A DNA stretch of 43,022 nucleotides from a virus. The notes below the pieces were generated by a model. It did no database searches. It was not told the origin of the DNA and was given only the letters and a program-made list of their open reading frames with translations. This document shows, one piece after another, positions 35,001-40,670 of this stretch. The translations under genes were made by a program, and so were the position numbers. The stretch is taken from the IMG/VR virus record IMGVR_UViG_3300032282_005958, positions 1-43,022 of that record, one strand, 5' to 3'. The first letter of the stretch is position 1. Each line of letters starts with the position of its first letter.

Positions 35001-37628
35001 ACAAATATCCGTAGTCTTATCCGTTCCAGCCGTGGCGACATCATGGACTTTGAGAATAAGATGGGAGCCTTGCTTACCCAGAATACTAATCTTGACGAAG
35101 CCCAAAAGAAAGAGGTTCTTGATTTCCTTCGTGAAGGTATGTCAGAACTTATTTCTGATGAACGAAAAAAAGAACTGGAACGAATTAAGAAAAATTTTGA
35201 AAAGAAAAAAGAACGTAAGACCCGCAAGATGCGTTCGGCTCTAGATCGGTTGATTGAGGCCACCAATCTTGGTGTATTGACCGACAGCGAAGTGTTTATG
35301 CAGATGCGGTCGCAACTCGGGTTACCCGAGCTTACCGGAGCCGAACGAAACAAGCTTAACAAGATGATTGAAGATCTTCCATTGTACCCAGTGGGGATGA
35401 TCCGCAACAGAAAAATTTCTGAGATGTATCAGTATATCAAATTGGTCTCGCCCCAAGTTTGGGGAGAGTTGCTAGTCAACTACCAAACATCAAACTTGTT
35501 GGCCGGTATCGGAACGATTGGAATCAATGCCTGGTCGGCCACGGCAAGCAATGAATTGAATGCGGCCATTCTGGGAAGTGTTGGGTTTGTTCGAGGAATG
35601 ATTGGGGATAAAGCCAGATCTAAAGCTTACATTGAGGCGGCTAAAGCTTTGAACTCGGCTATTTTCATTGGGGAGAAACCAGCCCTTAAGGCGGCTGCTA
35701 ACATATTTTTTAAGGGCGATTACTCCTCGGTCCAGGATGCGCTGACTCAGGAACTTGGCGGAGTAAACATTTGGGAAGCTATTGTTTCCCAAGCCGAAGC
35801 TTATCGGGCAAAAAAACCAGGAGCCGTTAAGCCCGAACTTCCCGTCAATGTTCTCGGTCAAGAATACCGTATTCCGTTAGACTCCAAACTGATCAGTAGC
35901 AAGTATGGAGCTTTAGCTCCCTTTATTTTCTTCGGCCGATCCATGGCCGCGGGCGATGCGATTAACAAAATCTCTTCCAAGAAAATGTACGAGATTGCAG
36001 AAGCCACAAACATTGCTATTGAGAAAGGATTGAAGAGTCAGGAAGAGATCGAGCTAGAAGTTGCTCGGTTGTTAAACCAATCTCCCGAGGCTCGGGTAAG
36101 AGCGGAAGCAAAAGCAGCAGCTGAAGCTAAAGAATTTAACCTTACGCCGGATCAAGAATCCTTGCGGGTCGAGGAAATTTTGGAGCAAGGTCGGCCGGAT
36201 GAAGAAGAAGTTAAAAAGCTCGCTGAGAAAGCCAAGACTTTTGCGGCTCAATCAACTTATACAAATAACTTTGAAGGTTGGTTTGGGTTGATGGCAGACG
36301 GGCTTACCTCCATGTCGGCCAAAGCTTGGCCTCTGAGATTGTTTATTAAGTTCTTGAAAACCGGTTCTAGTTTGGCCAATGAAGTTTTAAACTTTATGCC
36401 GGTGACTTCGACTGTTCGCCTTTACCGCGGATCAGCGGCAATGCTTAAAGATACCAAGTACTATCGACCTCCGGCCGTGCCCGGAACTGTTGAGCACGAT
36501 TTGCTCGTGGGCAAGATGACTCTTGGTTACCTTCTTACCGCGGGATTACTTTATGCACTCAAAGAAGCCATGAGTGGCGAAGACGATCCGTATTTCATGA
36601 TTCACTTTAAAGGTCCAAATGACCCCGTTCAACGTGAAGCTTTTTTTGCTGCCGGTGGAAAGCTTCGCTCTATCCAAGTGGGACGATTCAAAGATGGATC
36701 ACCCCAGTTCTTCAGCTTTGAAGGTTTTCCTGTTGGTATTTCAGGTCCACTCATTTTGTCTTCGGCAATTGCAGAATCAGTGCGATACGACAAACGCTCC
36801 AAGTCAGAAGCTATCATTAACGGGGCGATTACTGGTGGAGCATTGGCGATGTATGGCATCATGGACATGGCAGCTCTTTCCGGTATTCGACAGATTATGT
36901 CACTCACATCGCCCGGACCTGGAACAAAAGATGCCAAGGGAATCATGACTAACTTGACTAAGACATTTGGCAATGTAGTCGGCGGTCTTATCCCAGGCTA
37001 TGCCACGTTGCGCGATATCGAGCAAGTATGGAACGGATTCACCGGAGCGCCTAGTGCCAGACCGTATCAAAACAATTTCCTATCCACTTTTGCTTTATCT
37101 GTTCCTTTTGCCTCTAAAGTTGGAAAACAAGATTTGGATTTTCTGGGAGGGAATGTCCGGACGCAACTTGCGAACACCATTCCCTTTGTCCGTCGTCTTA
37201 CCACCGTTGGCGTTGATGCCGTAAGTTACGACGAAGGTAAACGAACAGAACAAGCTGTTCATGACAAGTTAATCTCCATGTTTGCCGGCAATAGATTCTC
37301 GCTTGGCTGGGATGCCGGCCCCCTAACGGATTTTGCCATGCAGGAATTGATTGCCCAAAAACAAGCCAACAAGGAGCCTATTACTTATGACGACTTCTTT
37401 CAGCTTCGTCGGGAATTAACTAACGACGAGAAGTATGAGTGGATGCAACGGGCCGGCCCGATTATCCAGCAACAACTTGGAGCCATGATCCCTCAACTAG
37501 AACGAATGAGCCGGGCTGAGTTTATGGCTGTGGTTCCACAGATTGTGAACCCAATTAAGAAAGCAGTCCTCTACCAAGTCTTGCTTGAAAAAAATCAAGA
37601 AGGTATCTTGTTTCCAGAACGGAAGTAA
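26037..37628 (+). CDS. Giant virion protein with superfamily 2 helicase domain (3,863 aa)
   Basis: The protein takes up over a quarter of the window and is probably packed in the capsid and injected. Visible parts: hydrophobic helical stretches at about 285-305 and 390-450; an SNF2/strawberry-notch-like helicase at about 1350-1830 with Walker A GPGTGKT (1390-1396), DEQH box (1494-1497), ASGTP motif III, GGTGIELDD motif V and QLIYRVWR motif VI (from Q1785); a module with DGTIYSGSWHPAAYEEY and GFVTSTGRFV at about 1858-1920; a degenerate metalloprotease-like EETIH (2066-2070); a basic coiled coil at about 3041-3080; and several hydrophobic segments from 3150 to 3660. P1 DarB and similar giants combine such helicases with methylases against restriction; no methylase motif was seen here. 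The C-terminal hydrophobic region could form an ejection channel. An intact frame of 3,863 codons argues for strong selection. Confidence 0.85.
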   Translation: MADPLSPTGIEFTGEDQQALDSLFASPTAQPQDELGSFLDQPSPTLSQAGNLIQLRDNPKAADVLLGTATRFKEGKLPFNTQSWQDAQKNVQDYITSTSEDTLKAQQNNDWMGLTKIALGGVGKVIGSYLQSGLGVTNEDAKAMQESMAARNYIGTIKDPTQAAKALELGNLYSDELASGQSIAPKDQKPATEFGRGPWNTPKIGMNLARAQEYYQDLQSDKNKKLGTAGLRNFAIQSGDAFVPFVSIGDIIVDENDPDQVARRAALTNGINDTIQKDYLPSTLAGLTTGSLGQFMAVGAGATKLLGQATEIAGVTIKVPTMLSKGSTYAVVGTSQSLDQDPRNLSVGQRLASIASEVGVLALSEEAGNKLEDVVDRSLANHMVAKALESKLPMLAPVVQGTAKVIGTTLGESSSDVIDAISRGQDPIAQLPQSLAASGGIGLGMVLVEGLAGRRAKLNQQANDMFSDILRQTVTGIKTDPKIPEEQKQQQILELRQSLNNSQAQALFDAINVRASVDSETSPETASVADEAINNSKQGVIESMLAEAVTQAEKPVAQPQIGIPPTIETKAPESEEESLGALNELVNVFQKGVTSVDLSSTPNNQAKIDWLEKQGRVYGKLTEDGSKYQVLGVKDNEGNWLGQEDPAEIMQDEKDAILQEIEAKPGITQDQIDEITDQLDAAVSMPEIEAIASKHLGPSEIQTALETRLAQQQELVAEERPAEFRAKKIADQIAALQTKIRQSPIEETPALEEQLANLQAMEAQAQTERGVRGEQSVSSLIGQFERETNSAMKSGALAPELEARPEVVLAINNPENASYQKFQKLAPDPRENDVNALGDVFNLKNAATVELLQSIGAIDENGRNILTPAETLMAYVKRKNAYLQSKSLSGYQTYNIADEVSMGLINSFLYELRQGKSNLSLSTIFNSRLRDFIRQAVPRMRAGVGIGAAVSMETPGLRTQAVDAETLAEEQGINPAVAGAINETLDQLDASETDFQAQGQTEIPSAAQRQEALAVIAENLKQPFRNSLATDAEKLAFDAVVGDTKNVASEAAKIGTTIDNINALQPAVKAKFIQNLENDYRKNQREGTLPSRSIEEPAGVVREGSLAANQIKPYVERFRQLQGDNFFDDSELIAARTLLGEVQSSRSADLLKSFENFIENVAASKLTPEAITELTEAIDSNLRQSTEDGTISQKQADDYIATLNKLAEPYLASETMSEGEAKNKIAAVFRSNLLRVSDQILRDSGLTINEEGTYEQPKQPPTPRPEAKTTADRREEARAKLAEIEAKRASAAKRVLEKAVPTERKEVERPAQRPPAGVGRPGVERARGVPVPKSFVEPRNQLAKPFNEKILAPAGQQVLSNLSKEQTQDVAAAVTTIENSKHKAFYLANGPGTGKTRVLLGTGAYYLNKGFKVVYITAPDAVTPNWDYGDIGGSIQKDAAILGVPLAVRGGKGENGKGLPIEFVPGRMLVTTYNSGYLEKLLPLIDDKTVVLMDEQHSGRNLSKAIQGGKTRSWAILMDDIANKAGRTLMASGTPFETPDQLLSLGRLGIFDNESPDALFTRLGFQKYSLRGGKKYYWQLAEGVTEAQMQDRLEAYLDGMAKNGLMRSRSLRLDGVNVEFQDVPLDSKIKQQLEDIKAMYGGSQNVDIASLRKMAAAQKRALEEYKVEAAAKRAIDAIKRGKKPVLYVGFVSDENAKGETVNPTSALLEAAIAKLDPTLKVARMYTGSEQTKEQAMAAFNEGDADILIATKEMGGTGIELDDKFGDEPREMIILSPPISAIQAVQLIYRVWRVDSASRPNIVFLESQAEIDQNTIGRMRAKLRLLDATVGAGFEGLRAEETKPSGVAKTGAITTPETIRAAAMLTPDGTIYSGSWHPAAYEEYMKYTGATREQVVEKLNSGAIKDGFVTSTGRFVTREEAAIIAEKANQFKEGKEGDVAYAGGLKGIGNAQTEKTKAKETKSAEVVAPVKSTVEATAEQQKFVDTELTSVLGANYKDNTVTFKDAKGQPRTYNVLVSPTAEHSVAAQAGIDNESDTIIINPEKLAVGKSRISAKDFKSYLTKVMLEETIHVETYRYFRELGLDPVEELTAIGDGMSQATRLAIARLYYSSLGSDITDPVVQGKIKAMANDSFFTAMEGIRQLSQLNLVGGITEQVSSVNANDIARATQRLKDLVGQEPKSVLSRLGVWFDSMATVVKRGLGLAPQATDRLAMRQSIEDSISNLRKTSKYFMDESKPGPVPAPEPGRSPTSPRPANKFDSYDLRIYRMIENHLEGRTDGVFGVTEADDLFKTVDVNDWLDGLDVAARRGIITNQERNLFRAATKSVMDGGRASLPGIANKALEIAEGMEESGESLPVAAFVATTEPVNLTEPSEYGRYNVKIGFYPSYPTTAKTSAGAVANTVAKMFEDRNEIIFDGKTYTYNNRGALIAAIGRAGYDNYARRLTPSVEVVTEKPIVNSVSLDGGTVSIPVPPPEVARILLAPAPEIRESQAVKNIVTKFADSLPEGKTKDKLLDAWYYMSVPREQQFEDARQYIGTYGFDNTLNAFLGGNIKSSLPLQGAIGFELAKGLGEKAKTDRFAREQLAEVMLLLSKKYGTEPGRTVDLWNALGELSANPEAMKMYVSKQIDSAIKDRLVAYKPEENEIASGLVDAGRRAAEKITTSKKMQKTLDQLGKLVDLNKKGGTVSQIQAVLADYLASEDANKDGAEFLGADLTAAPEVGGGEADDIRLDPKQTRALGRIILELIQRSENPRETAASADEIKRLVMLVPALRDAKNQDNVRRKVELYFDASLTYALESYGAKALRAARAREAGAEGGAIGEVVAPPATRGEAIQRAAQAKAKAAQEAPVIIPSDALSKLAELAEASADALQKQAARLQQEPKVKDALEEFAARIRRLIAQRTKEMGGLQPAFEPEPKPTEAEVLKDRIAKYPDVQEFIDNVRDSLRNNYKEEDLIGLEPFIEEAFGRPFAVSSLKQAVRSLESIGGPQTNIRSLIRSSRGDIMDFENKMGALLTQNTNLDEAQKKEVLDFLREGMSELISDERKKELERIKKNFEKKKERKTRKMRSALDRLIEATNLGVLTDSEVFMQMRSQLGLPELTGAERNKLNKMIEDLPLYPVGMIRNRKISEMYQYIKLVSPQVWGELLVNYQTSNLLAGIGTIGINAWSATASNELNAAILGSVGFVRGMIGDKARSKAYIEAAKALNSAIFIGEKPALKAAANIFFKGDYSSVQDALTQELGGVNIWEAIVSQAEAYRAKKPGAVKPELPVNVLGQEYRIPLDSKLISSKYGALAPFIFFGRSMAAGDAINKISSKKMYEIAEATNIAIEKGLKSQEEIELEVARLLNQSPEARVRAEAKAAAEAKEFNLTPDQESLRVEEILEQGRPDEEEVKKLAEKAKTFAAQSTYTNNFEGWFGLMADGLTSMSAKAWPLRLFIKFLKTGSSLANEVLNFMPVTSTVRLYRGSAAMLKDTKYYRPPAVPGTVEHDLLVGKMTLGYLLTAGLLYALKEAMSGEDDPYFMIHFKGPNDPVQREAFFAAGGKLRSIQVGRFKDGSPQFFSFEGFPVGISGPLILSSAIAESVRYDKRSKSEAIINGAITGGALAMYGIMDMAALSGIRQIMSLTSPGPGTKDAKGIMTNLTKTFGNVVGGLIPGYATLRDIEQVWNGFTGAPSARPYQNNFLSTFALSVPFASKVGKQDLDFLGGNVRTQLANTIPFVRRLTTVGVDAVSYDEGKRTEQAVHDKLISMFAGNRFSLGWDAGPLTDFAMQELIAQKQANKEPITYDDFFQLRRELTNDEKYEWMQRAGPIIQQQLGAMIPQLERMSRAEFMAVVPQIVNPIKKAVLYQVLLEKNQEGILFPERK

Positions 37629-37641
37629 TTAAAATAAAGCC

Positions 37642-38226
37642 ATGCCTGACAATCCCACCAGACCCAATCTTTTGGTCGAGGGACTTGATTTAATCAAGGC
37701 TTTTGAGGAATTCAGGCCCAATGCCTATTATGACCGCGGCGGTGTTTTGACCATCGGATACGGCTCGACCAAATACGACAAGCCCGATCTGACGGAAACA
37801 TCTACCATTGATCAGGCCACCGCGGAAACCATGCTGCCACAATCCGTTGACCGCAACTACGGGCAGAAAGTGCTTGATGCCGTGAAAGTTCCGCTCAACG
37901 ATCAGCAATACAGCGCCCTTGCTAGCTTTGCTTATAATGTCGGACCGACAGCTTTTAACAAAAGCACCATGCTCAAAAAATTAAACCTGGGAGATTTCGA
38001 AGCCGCGGCCAATGAATTTGCAAAATGGAACAAAGTGAAGGGGCAGGAGGCCAAAGGATTAACCGATAGGCGGGCGGCGGAACGAGCCTTGTTTGAGGGG
38101 AACGTGGATGAATTGGGCCAACGGTTGGAGGAAAAAAGATTTGGTCCGGCCAAAAACTTGTTTGGTAAATGGAGGAATCAAGGAATCAAGGATTCGAAGG
38201 TTGCCGGTCAAACAGGAGCAAGATAA
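37642..38226 (+). CDS. GH24 (T4-type) lysozyme
   Basis: The 194-residue enzyme hydrolyses the glycan backbone of peptidoglycan. The GH24 signature lies at 19-41: Glu22 in KAFEEF, Asp31 in AYYDRGG and Thr37 in VLTIGYG form the E-D-T catalytic triad. NDQQYSALASFAYNVG (92-107) and LTDRRAAERALFEG (about 139-152) are the other conserved blocks. It has no signal peptide; the last 40 residues are a charged tail beyond the normal end. It lies 13 bases after the giant gene and away from the CHAP endolysin, which suggests a virion-associated entry lysozyme, though a second endolysin is possible. Confidence 0.9.
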   Translation: MPDNPTRPNLLVEGLDLIKAFEEFRPNAYYDRGGVLTIGYGSTKYDKPDLTETSTIDQATAETMLPQSVDRNYGQKVLDAVKVPLNDQQYSALASFAYNVGPTAFNKSTMLKKLNLGDFEAAANEFAKWNKVKGQEAKGLTDRRAAERALFEGNVDELGQRLEEKRFGPAKNLFGKWRNQGIKDSKVAGQTGAR

Positions 38227-38227
38227 T

Positions 38228-38494
38228 ATGCCACTAGGAAAACCAAGTAAAGCCGACATGCCCTGCAACCAACCGCGCAAGTCGTGGAGGCCAGGCAAGA
38301 AAAAGGTAGTTAAAGCCTGTTCTGGTGGACAGGAAAAGATCATTCATTTCGGGGATAGTTCCATGAAGGACTACACACAACACCACAGTCAAAAACGAAG
38401 AAAGAGTTATTGCGCCAGGTCGGGCGGGATCAAGGGAGGAGACGGAAAGTTATCGGCCAATTATTGGGCCAGAAAGGTTTTGTGGAGCTGTTAA
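38228..38494 (+). CDS. Small basic protein of a phage family with a YWARKVLW end (88 aa)
   Basis: Very basic and Cys/His-containing: VVKACSGGQEKIIHFGD (28-43), QKRRKSYCARSGGIKGG (55-71), then LSANYWARKVLWSC (75-88). Small phage proteins of the pattern IxFG...ARKSF.ARH...K.SA.YWA.K.LW are familiar from marine phage genomes, but their function is unknown. The frame is open further upstream, but the ATG at 38228 follows the lysozyme stop by one base and gives the protein its recognisable start. A DNA- or metal-binding role is conceivable from Cys, His and basic residues. Confidence 0.7.
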   Translation: MPLGKPSKADMPCNQPRKSWRPGKKKVVKACSGGQEKIIHFGDSSMKDYTQHHSQKRRKSYCARSGGIKGGDGKLSANYWARKVLWSC

Positions 38495-38694
38495 GTTTAT
38501 GGCCCGTTTTGTTTTTTGCGTTTGTTGTGATATCCCTAATTCTTTGGAAGCCAAGGGGTAAGACAGAAGTATGGACAGAGATGACCGCCGAAGAACGTTA
38601 TATGCTAGCCAAGAAAATTTTTACCCGAGATCCCTCAACGTTTAAAGACAAGGACTCGGATGGAATAGAAGACGAACTTGATAAAGACGCTTGA
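38482..38694 (+). CDS. Small membrane protein with a Ca-binding-like acidic tail (70 aa)
   Basis: From the GTG at 38482 the product has one membrane helix at about 6-24 (LWPVLFFAFVVISLILW), a basic patch, a helix with TAEERYMLAKKIF, and an acidic end, DKDSDGIEDELDKD, that has the D-x-D-x-D-G spacing of calcium-binding loops. The start overlaps the previous gene by 13 bases; no ATG gives this frame except one at 38410 inside that gene, so GTG is a best guess. With the lysozyme nearby it could act in lysis, but nothing proves that. The stop is right before a promoter. Confidence 0.55.
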   Translation: MELLSLWPVLFFAFVVISLILWKPRGKTEVWTEMTAEERYMLAKKIFTRDPSTFKDKDSDGIEDELDKDA

Positions 38695-38717
38695 CCGGTA
38701 ACCTACTGACCTATAAT
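38691..38717 (+). promoter_or_regulatory. Promoter with consensus -10 before the 51-residue gene
   Basis: TATAAT (38712-38717) is a perfect -10, with TTGACC (38691-38696) 15 bases upstream. The ATG at 38726 is 8 bases beyond the -10, where transcription should start, again giving a leaderless mRNA. The -35 overlaps the stop of the previous gene. Confidence 0.65.
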
Positions 38718-38725
38718 ATAGATCC

Positions 38726-38881
38726 ATGCCCCTAGGAAAAAATGTCTCTGCTAATATCAGCGAACTTTACGCTGATAACAAGAAAAAAGGTAAAGAACGT
38801 GGAGCCGGGGGAAAGCCTCGCAATCGCGCCCAAATCATTGCTATTGCGTTAAGTGCGGCTGGCAAATCGAAAAGTAAATAA
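38726..38881 (+). CDS. Small basic phage protein (51 aa)
   Basis: The sequence runs MPLGKNVSANISELYADN, then a Lys/Gly/Arg-rich stretch, then NRAQIIAIALSAAGKSKSK. The block (K/R)-x-Q-x-(I/A)AIAL-S-x-AGK-S-K is a hallmark of a class of very short phage and bacterial proteins (DUF6496-like) of unknown function. A strong promoter places the transcription start at this ATG. The MPLGK opening is shared with the 88-residue protein at 38228. One base separates its stop from the next ATG. Confidence 0.75.
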   Translation: MPLGKNVSANISELYADNKKKGKERGAGGKPRNRAQIIAIALSAAGKSKSK

Positions 38882-38882
38882 T

Positions 38883-39638
38883 ATGGCAATGGTAAACTGG
38901 CAAGGTCGTATGATTAATCCTTTGGAGGCTCAAAGGCTTAGTGCCCAAAAAGCTTCTCAGCAAGCTTATAAACAAAAATGGCAGGAAAATATAAATAAAC
39001 AACAAGCTGACATGGCCGCCAAAAAAACGGCGGATCAAAAAAGTTATTTTGAGCAGATGTCTTCCATGTTTAAACCAGCAACTCCTGAGCCAACTGCTGC
39101 TGTTGCACCCGAACCAAGACAAACTGGTTTGGGAAAGCAAACAAATTATGAAGAACCATCAAATGAAGATGTAGACGCTTCGGTGAAGTATAAAAAATAT
39201 TACGGACCATCACCGATTGGAAACTCAAATGTTCAAAACCCACAACCGCGTAGACAATTTCCTTGGAGCACACCACAGCCAAAACCTGAAAAAGATTGGG
39301 AAGCAATTGAAGATTTTAAAACAACAATAGGAATGCGGGGTGGAAAGTTTCAATCAATCAATATAAATAGAGCCTTGCAATATCCCGACATGATTGATCA
39401 GGCCTTCGGCGGTAGCTTAACGATAACTAATCTTACCCCTGAATTAAAATCGTCCCTGGAAGCACAAGGATTTACAGTTAATGTTCCGGATTATTTGGCT
39501 GGTAAAAATCTTGGGACGGTTAGATTTGGATCTGGATCTCAAGCTTTTCAATCTTACGATAAATTAAAATCTTTAGGATCAGAAATTCAGGTTCAACCAT
39601 TTACACACGCTAGTTTTGATAAAGTTTACAATAGGTAA
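38883..39638 (+). CDS. Hypothetical protein with shared C-terminal domain (251 aa)
   Basis: The N-terminal 60 residues are a Gln/Lys/Ala-rich helix (AQRLSAQKASQQAYKQKW), the next 90 are Pro-rich and disordered, and the last 100 form a compact domain with GGSLTITNLTPELKSSLEAQ, then VPDYLAGKNLGTVRFGSGS. The same domain closes the next protein. The ATG at 38883 follows the preceding stop by one base and is preferred over an upstream frame. Possible roles are virion assembly or tail attachment; no family is recognised. Confidence 0.7.
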   Translation: MAMVNWQGRMINPLEAQRLSAQKASQQAYKQKWQENINKQQADMAAKKTADQKSYFEQMSSMFKPATPEPTAAVAPEPRQTGLGKQTNYEEPSNEDVDASVKYKKYYGPSPIGNSNVQNPQPRRQFPWSTPQPKPEKDWEAIEDFKTTIGMRGGKFQSININRALQYPDMIDQAFGGSLTITNLTPELKSSLEAQGFTVNVPDYLAGKNLGTVRFGSGSQAFQSYDKLKSLGSEIQVQPFTHASFDKVYNR

Positions 39639-39643
39639 ATAAT

Positions 39644-40240
39644 ATGCCCGCATTAAACTCAAATACCGGGTTGGGTAAATCTATTATTAATCCAGTTGGT
39701 AGCCCTGATTGGAATTTAAGAAAGACATTGGGAGTTTTGAATAAACCAGGAGTTGACCAACGTACCTCTAAAACATTTGGTTCAACCAATCTGGCAAAAC
39801 CTGCTTCAGAAAATAAAGGATTAAGTTTACGTGGATTTCCAGATATAACAAATCCGTGGTGGGTACCAAAAGATCTCCCAAACGAAAATGCCTTTGAAGC
39901 AGAACAAATTTTAAATCAAAAACGTCCTTACGCGGATTTGCTCGGATATCAAAATTTGGCGGATCAAAATATTGAGATGGCGCTAAAAGAACCAGAAAAA
40001 GCAGATGCTTATTACGGGGGAAAATTAACGGTTACAGGTTTAACTCCAGAAAAAAAGGCAGCTTTAGAGAAAGAAGGATATAAAATTACTGTTCCTTCCT
40101 ACAGTTTGGATGGTAGTTTGGGACTTATTGATTTTGGAACAGGTTCAAAAGCAATGTCCCAGTTTAAAAATCTTAAACAAAAAGGTTATGGAGTAGAATT
40201 GGACAGGAGAGTTCTGATTGGTCCATCAAAAAGAATTTAA
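39644..40240 (+). CDS. Hypothetical protein, paralogue of its neighbour (198 aa)
   Basis: The C-terminal domain (about 124-188) with GGKLTVTGLTPEKKAALEKE, then ITVPSYSLDGSLGLIDFGTGS, aligns by eye with the end of the 251-residue protein before it, while the N-terminal halves differ. Tandem duplication followed by divergence is the simplest reading. The middle (about 60-80) holds ITNPWWVPKDLPNE, a Trp/Pro-rich piece. It starts 5 bases after the previous stop. Function unknown. Confidence 0.7.
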   Translation: MPALNSNTGLGKSIINPVGSPDWNLRKTLGVLNKPGVDQRTSKTFGSTNLAKPASENKGLSLRGFPDITNPWWVPKDLPNENAFEAEQILNQKRPYADLLGYQNLADQNIEMALKEPEKADAYYGGKLTVTGLTPEKKAALEKEGYKITVPSYSLDGSLGLIDFGTGSKAMSQFKNLKQKGYGVELDRRVLIGPSKRI

Positions 40241-40241
40241 T

Positions 40242-40667
40242 ATGCCGGCCAAAGCCTGTCCTCGCGAGACTCAAGACATTGCAGCTAACCTTGCCAACCG
40301 CAAGAAAGCAATTACCACGGCCATGTACGGACCGATGAATCCCAATGAACCCAATGAAGATTACTGGATCAAGCTTGGAAAAGAATTTGAAACCTCTCCC
40401 GAGGAGGCCAAAAAATCCAGGTGTGGAAATTGCGCCGCCTTCAACGTCACAACCCGAATCAAAAATTGCATTGCCCAGGGACTTGGAAGAGACCGGGGAG
40501 ATGAGTGGGCTACCATCGATGCCGGGGACCTTGGATACTGCGAAGCTTTTGATTTTAAGTGCGCGGCAAAACGCACCTGCAAAGCGTGGATTGTAGGCGG
40601 TCCATTGAACGATCAGAAAGAAGACCAGAAAAAAGGATTTGTTGAGGCTGTCGAAGAACAGGCATAG
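40242..40667 (+). CDS. Cys-rich phage protein, possible Fe-S or zinc binder (141 aa)
   Basis: The N-terminus from the ATG at 40242 is helical (ETQDIAANLANRKKAI). The core has RCGNCAAFN, NCIAQGLG, GYCEAFDFKCAAKRTCKAW: six Cys after the early Cys6. This pattern, ending in CAAxRTCxAW, recurs in many phage proteins that have been likened to high-potential iron-sulfur proteins; biochemical proof is lacking to my knowledge. The frame is open to 40218, but ATG 40242 lies one base after the previous stop. A redox or structural metal role is inferred. Confidence 0.72.
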   Translation: MPAKACPRETQDIAANLANRKKAITTAMYGPMNPNEPNEDYWIKLGKEFETSPEEAKKSRCGNCAAFNVTTRIKNCIAQGLGRDRGDEWATIDAGDLGYCEAFDFKCAAKRTCKAWIVGGPLNDQKEDQKKGFVEAVEEQA

Positions 40668-40670
40668 TTT

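Noticed and set aside
34880-35407. 175-codon minus-strand frame
   Set aside because: Ser/Arg-rich shadow opposite the giant gene.
26037-37628. DNA methyltransferase part of a DarB-like protein
   Set aside because: No SAM-binding or catalytic (D/N)PP(Y/F) motif was found on reading the whole chain.
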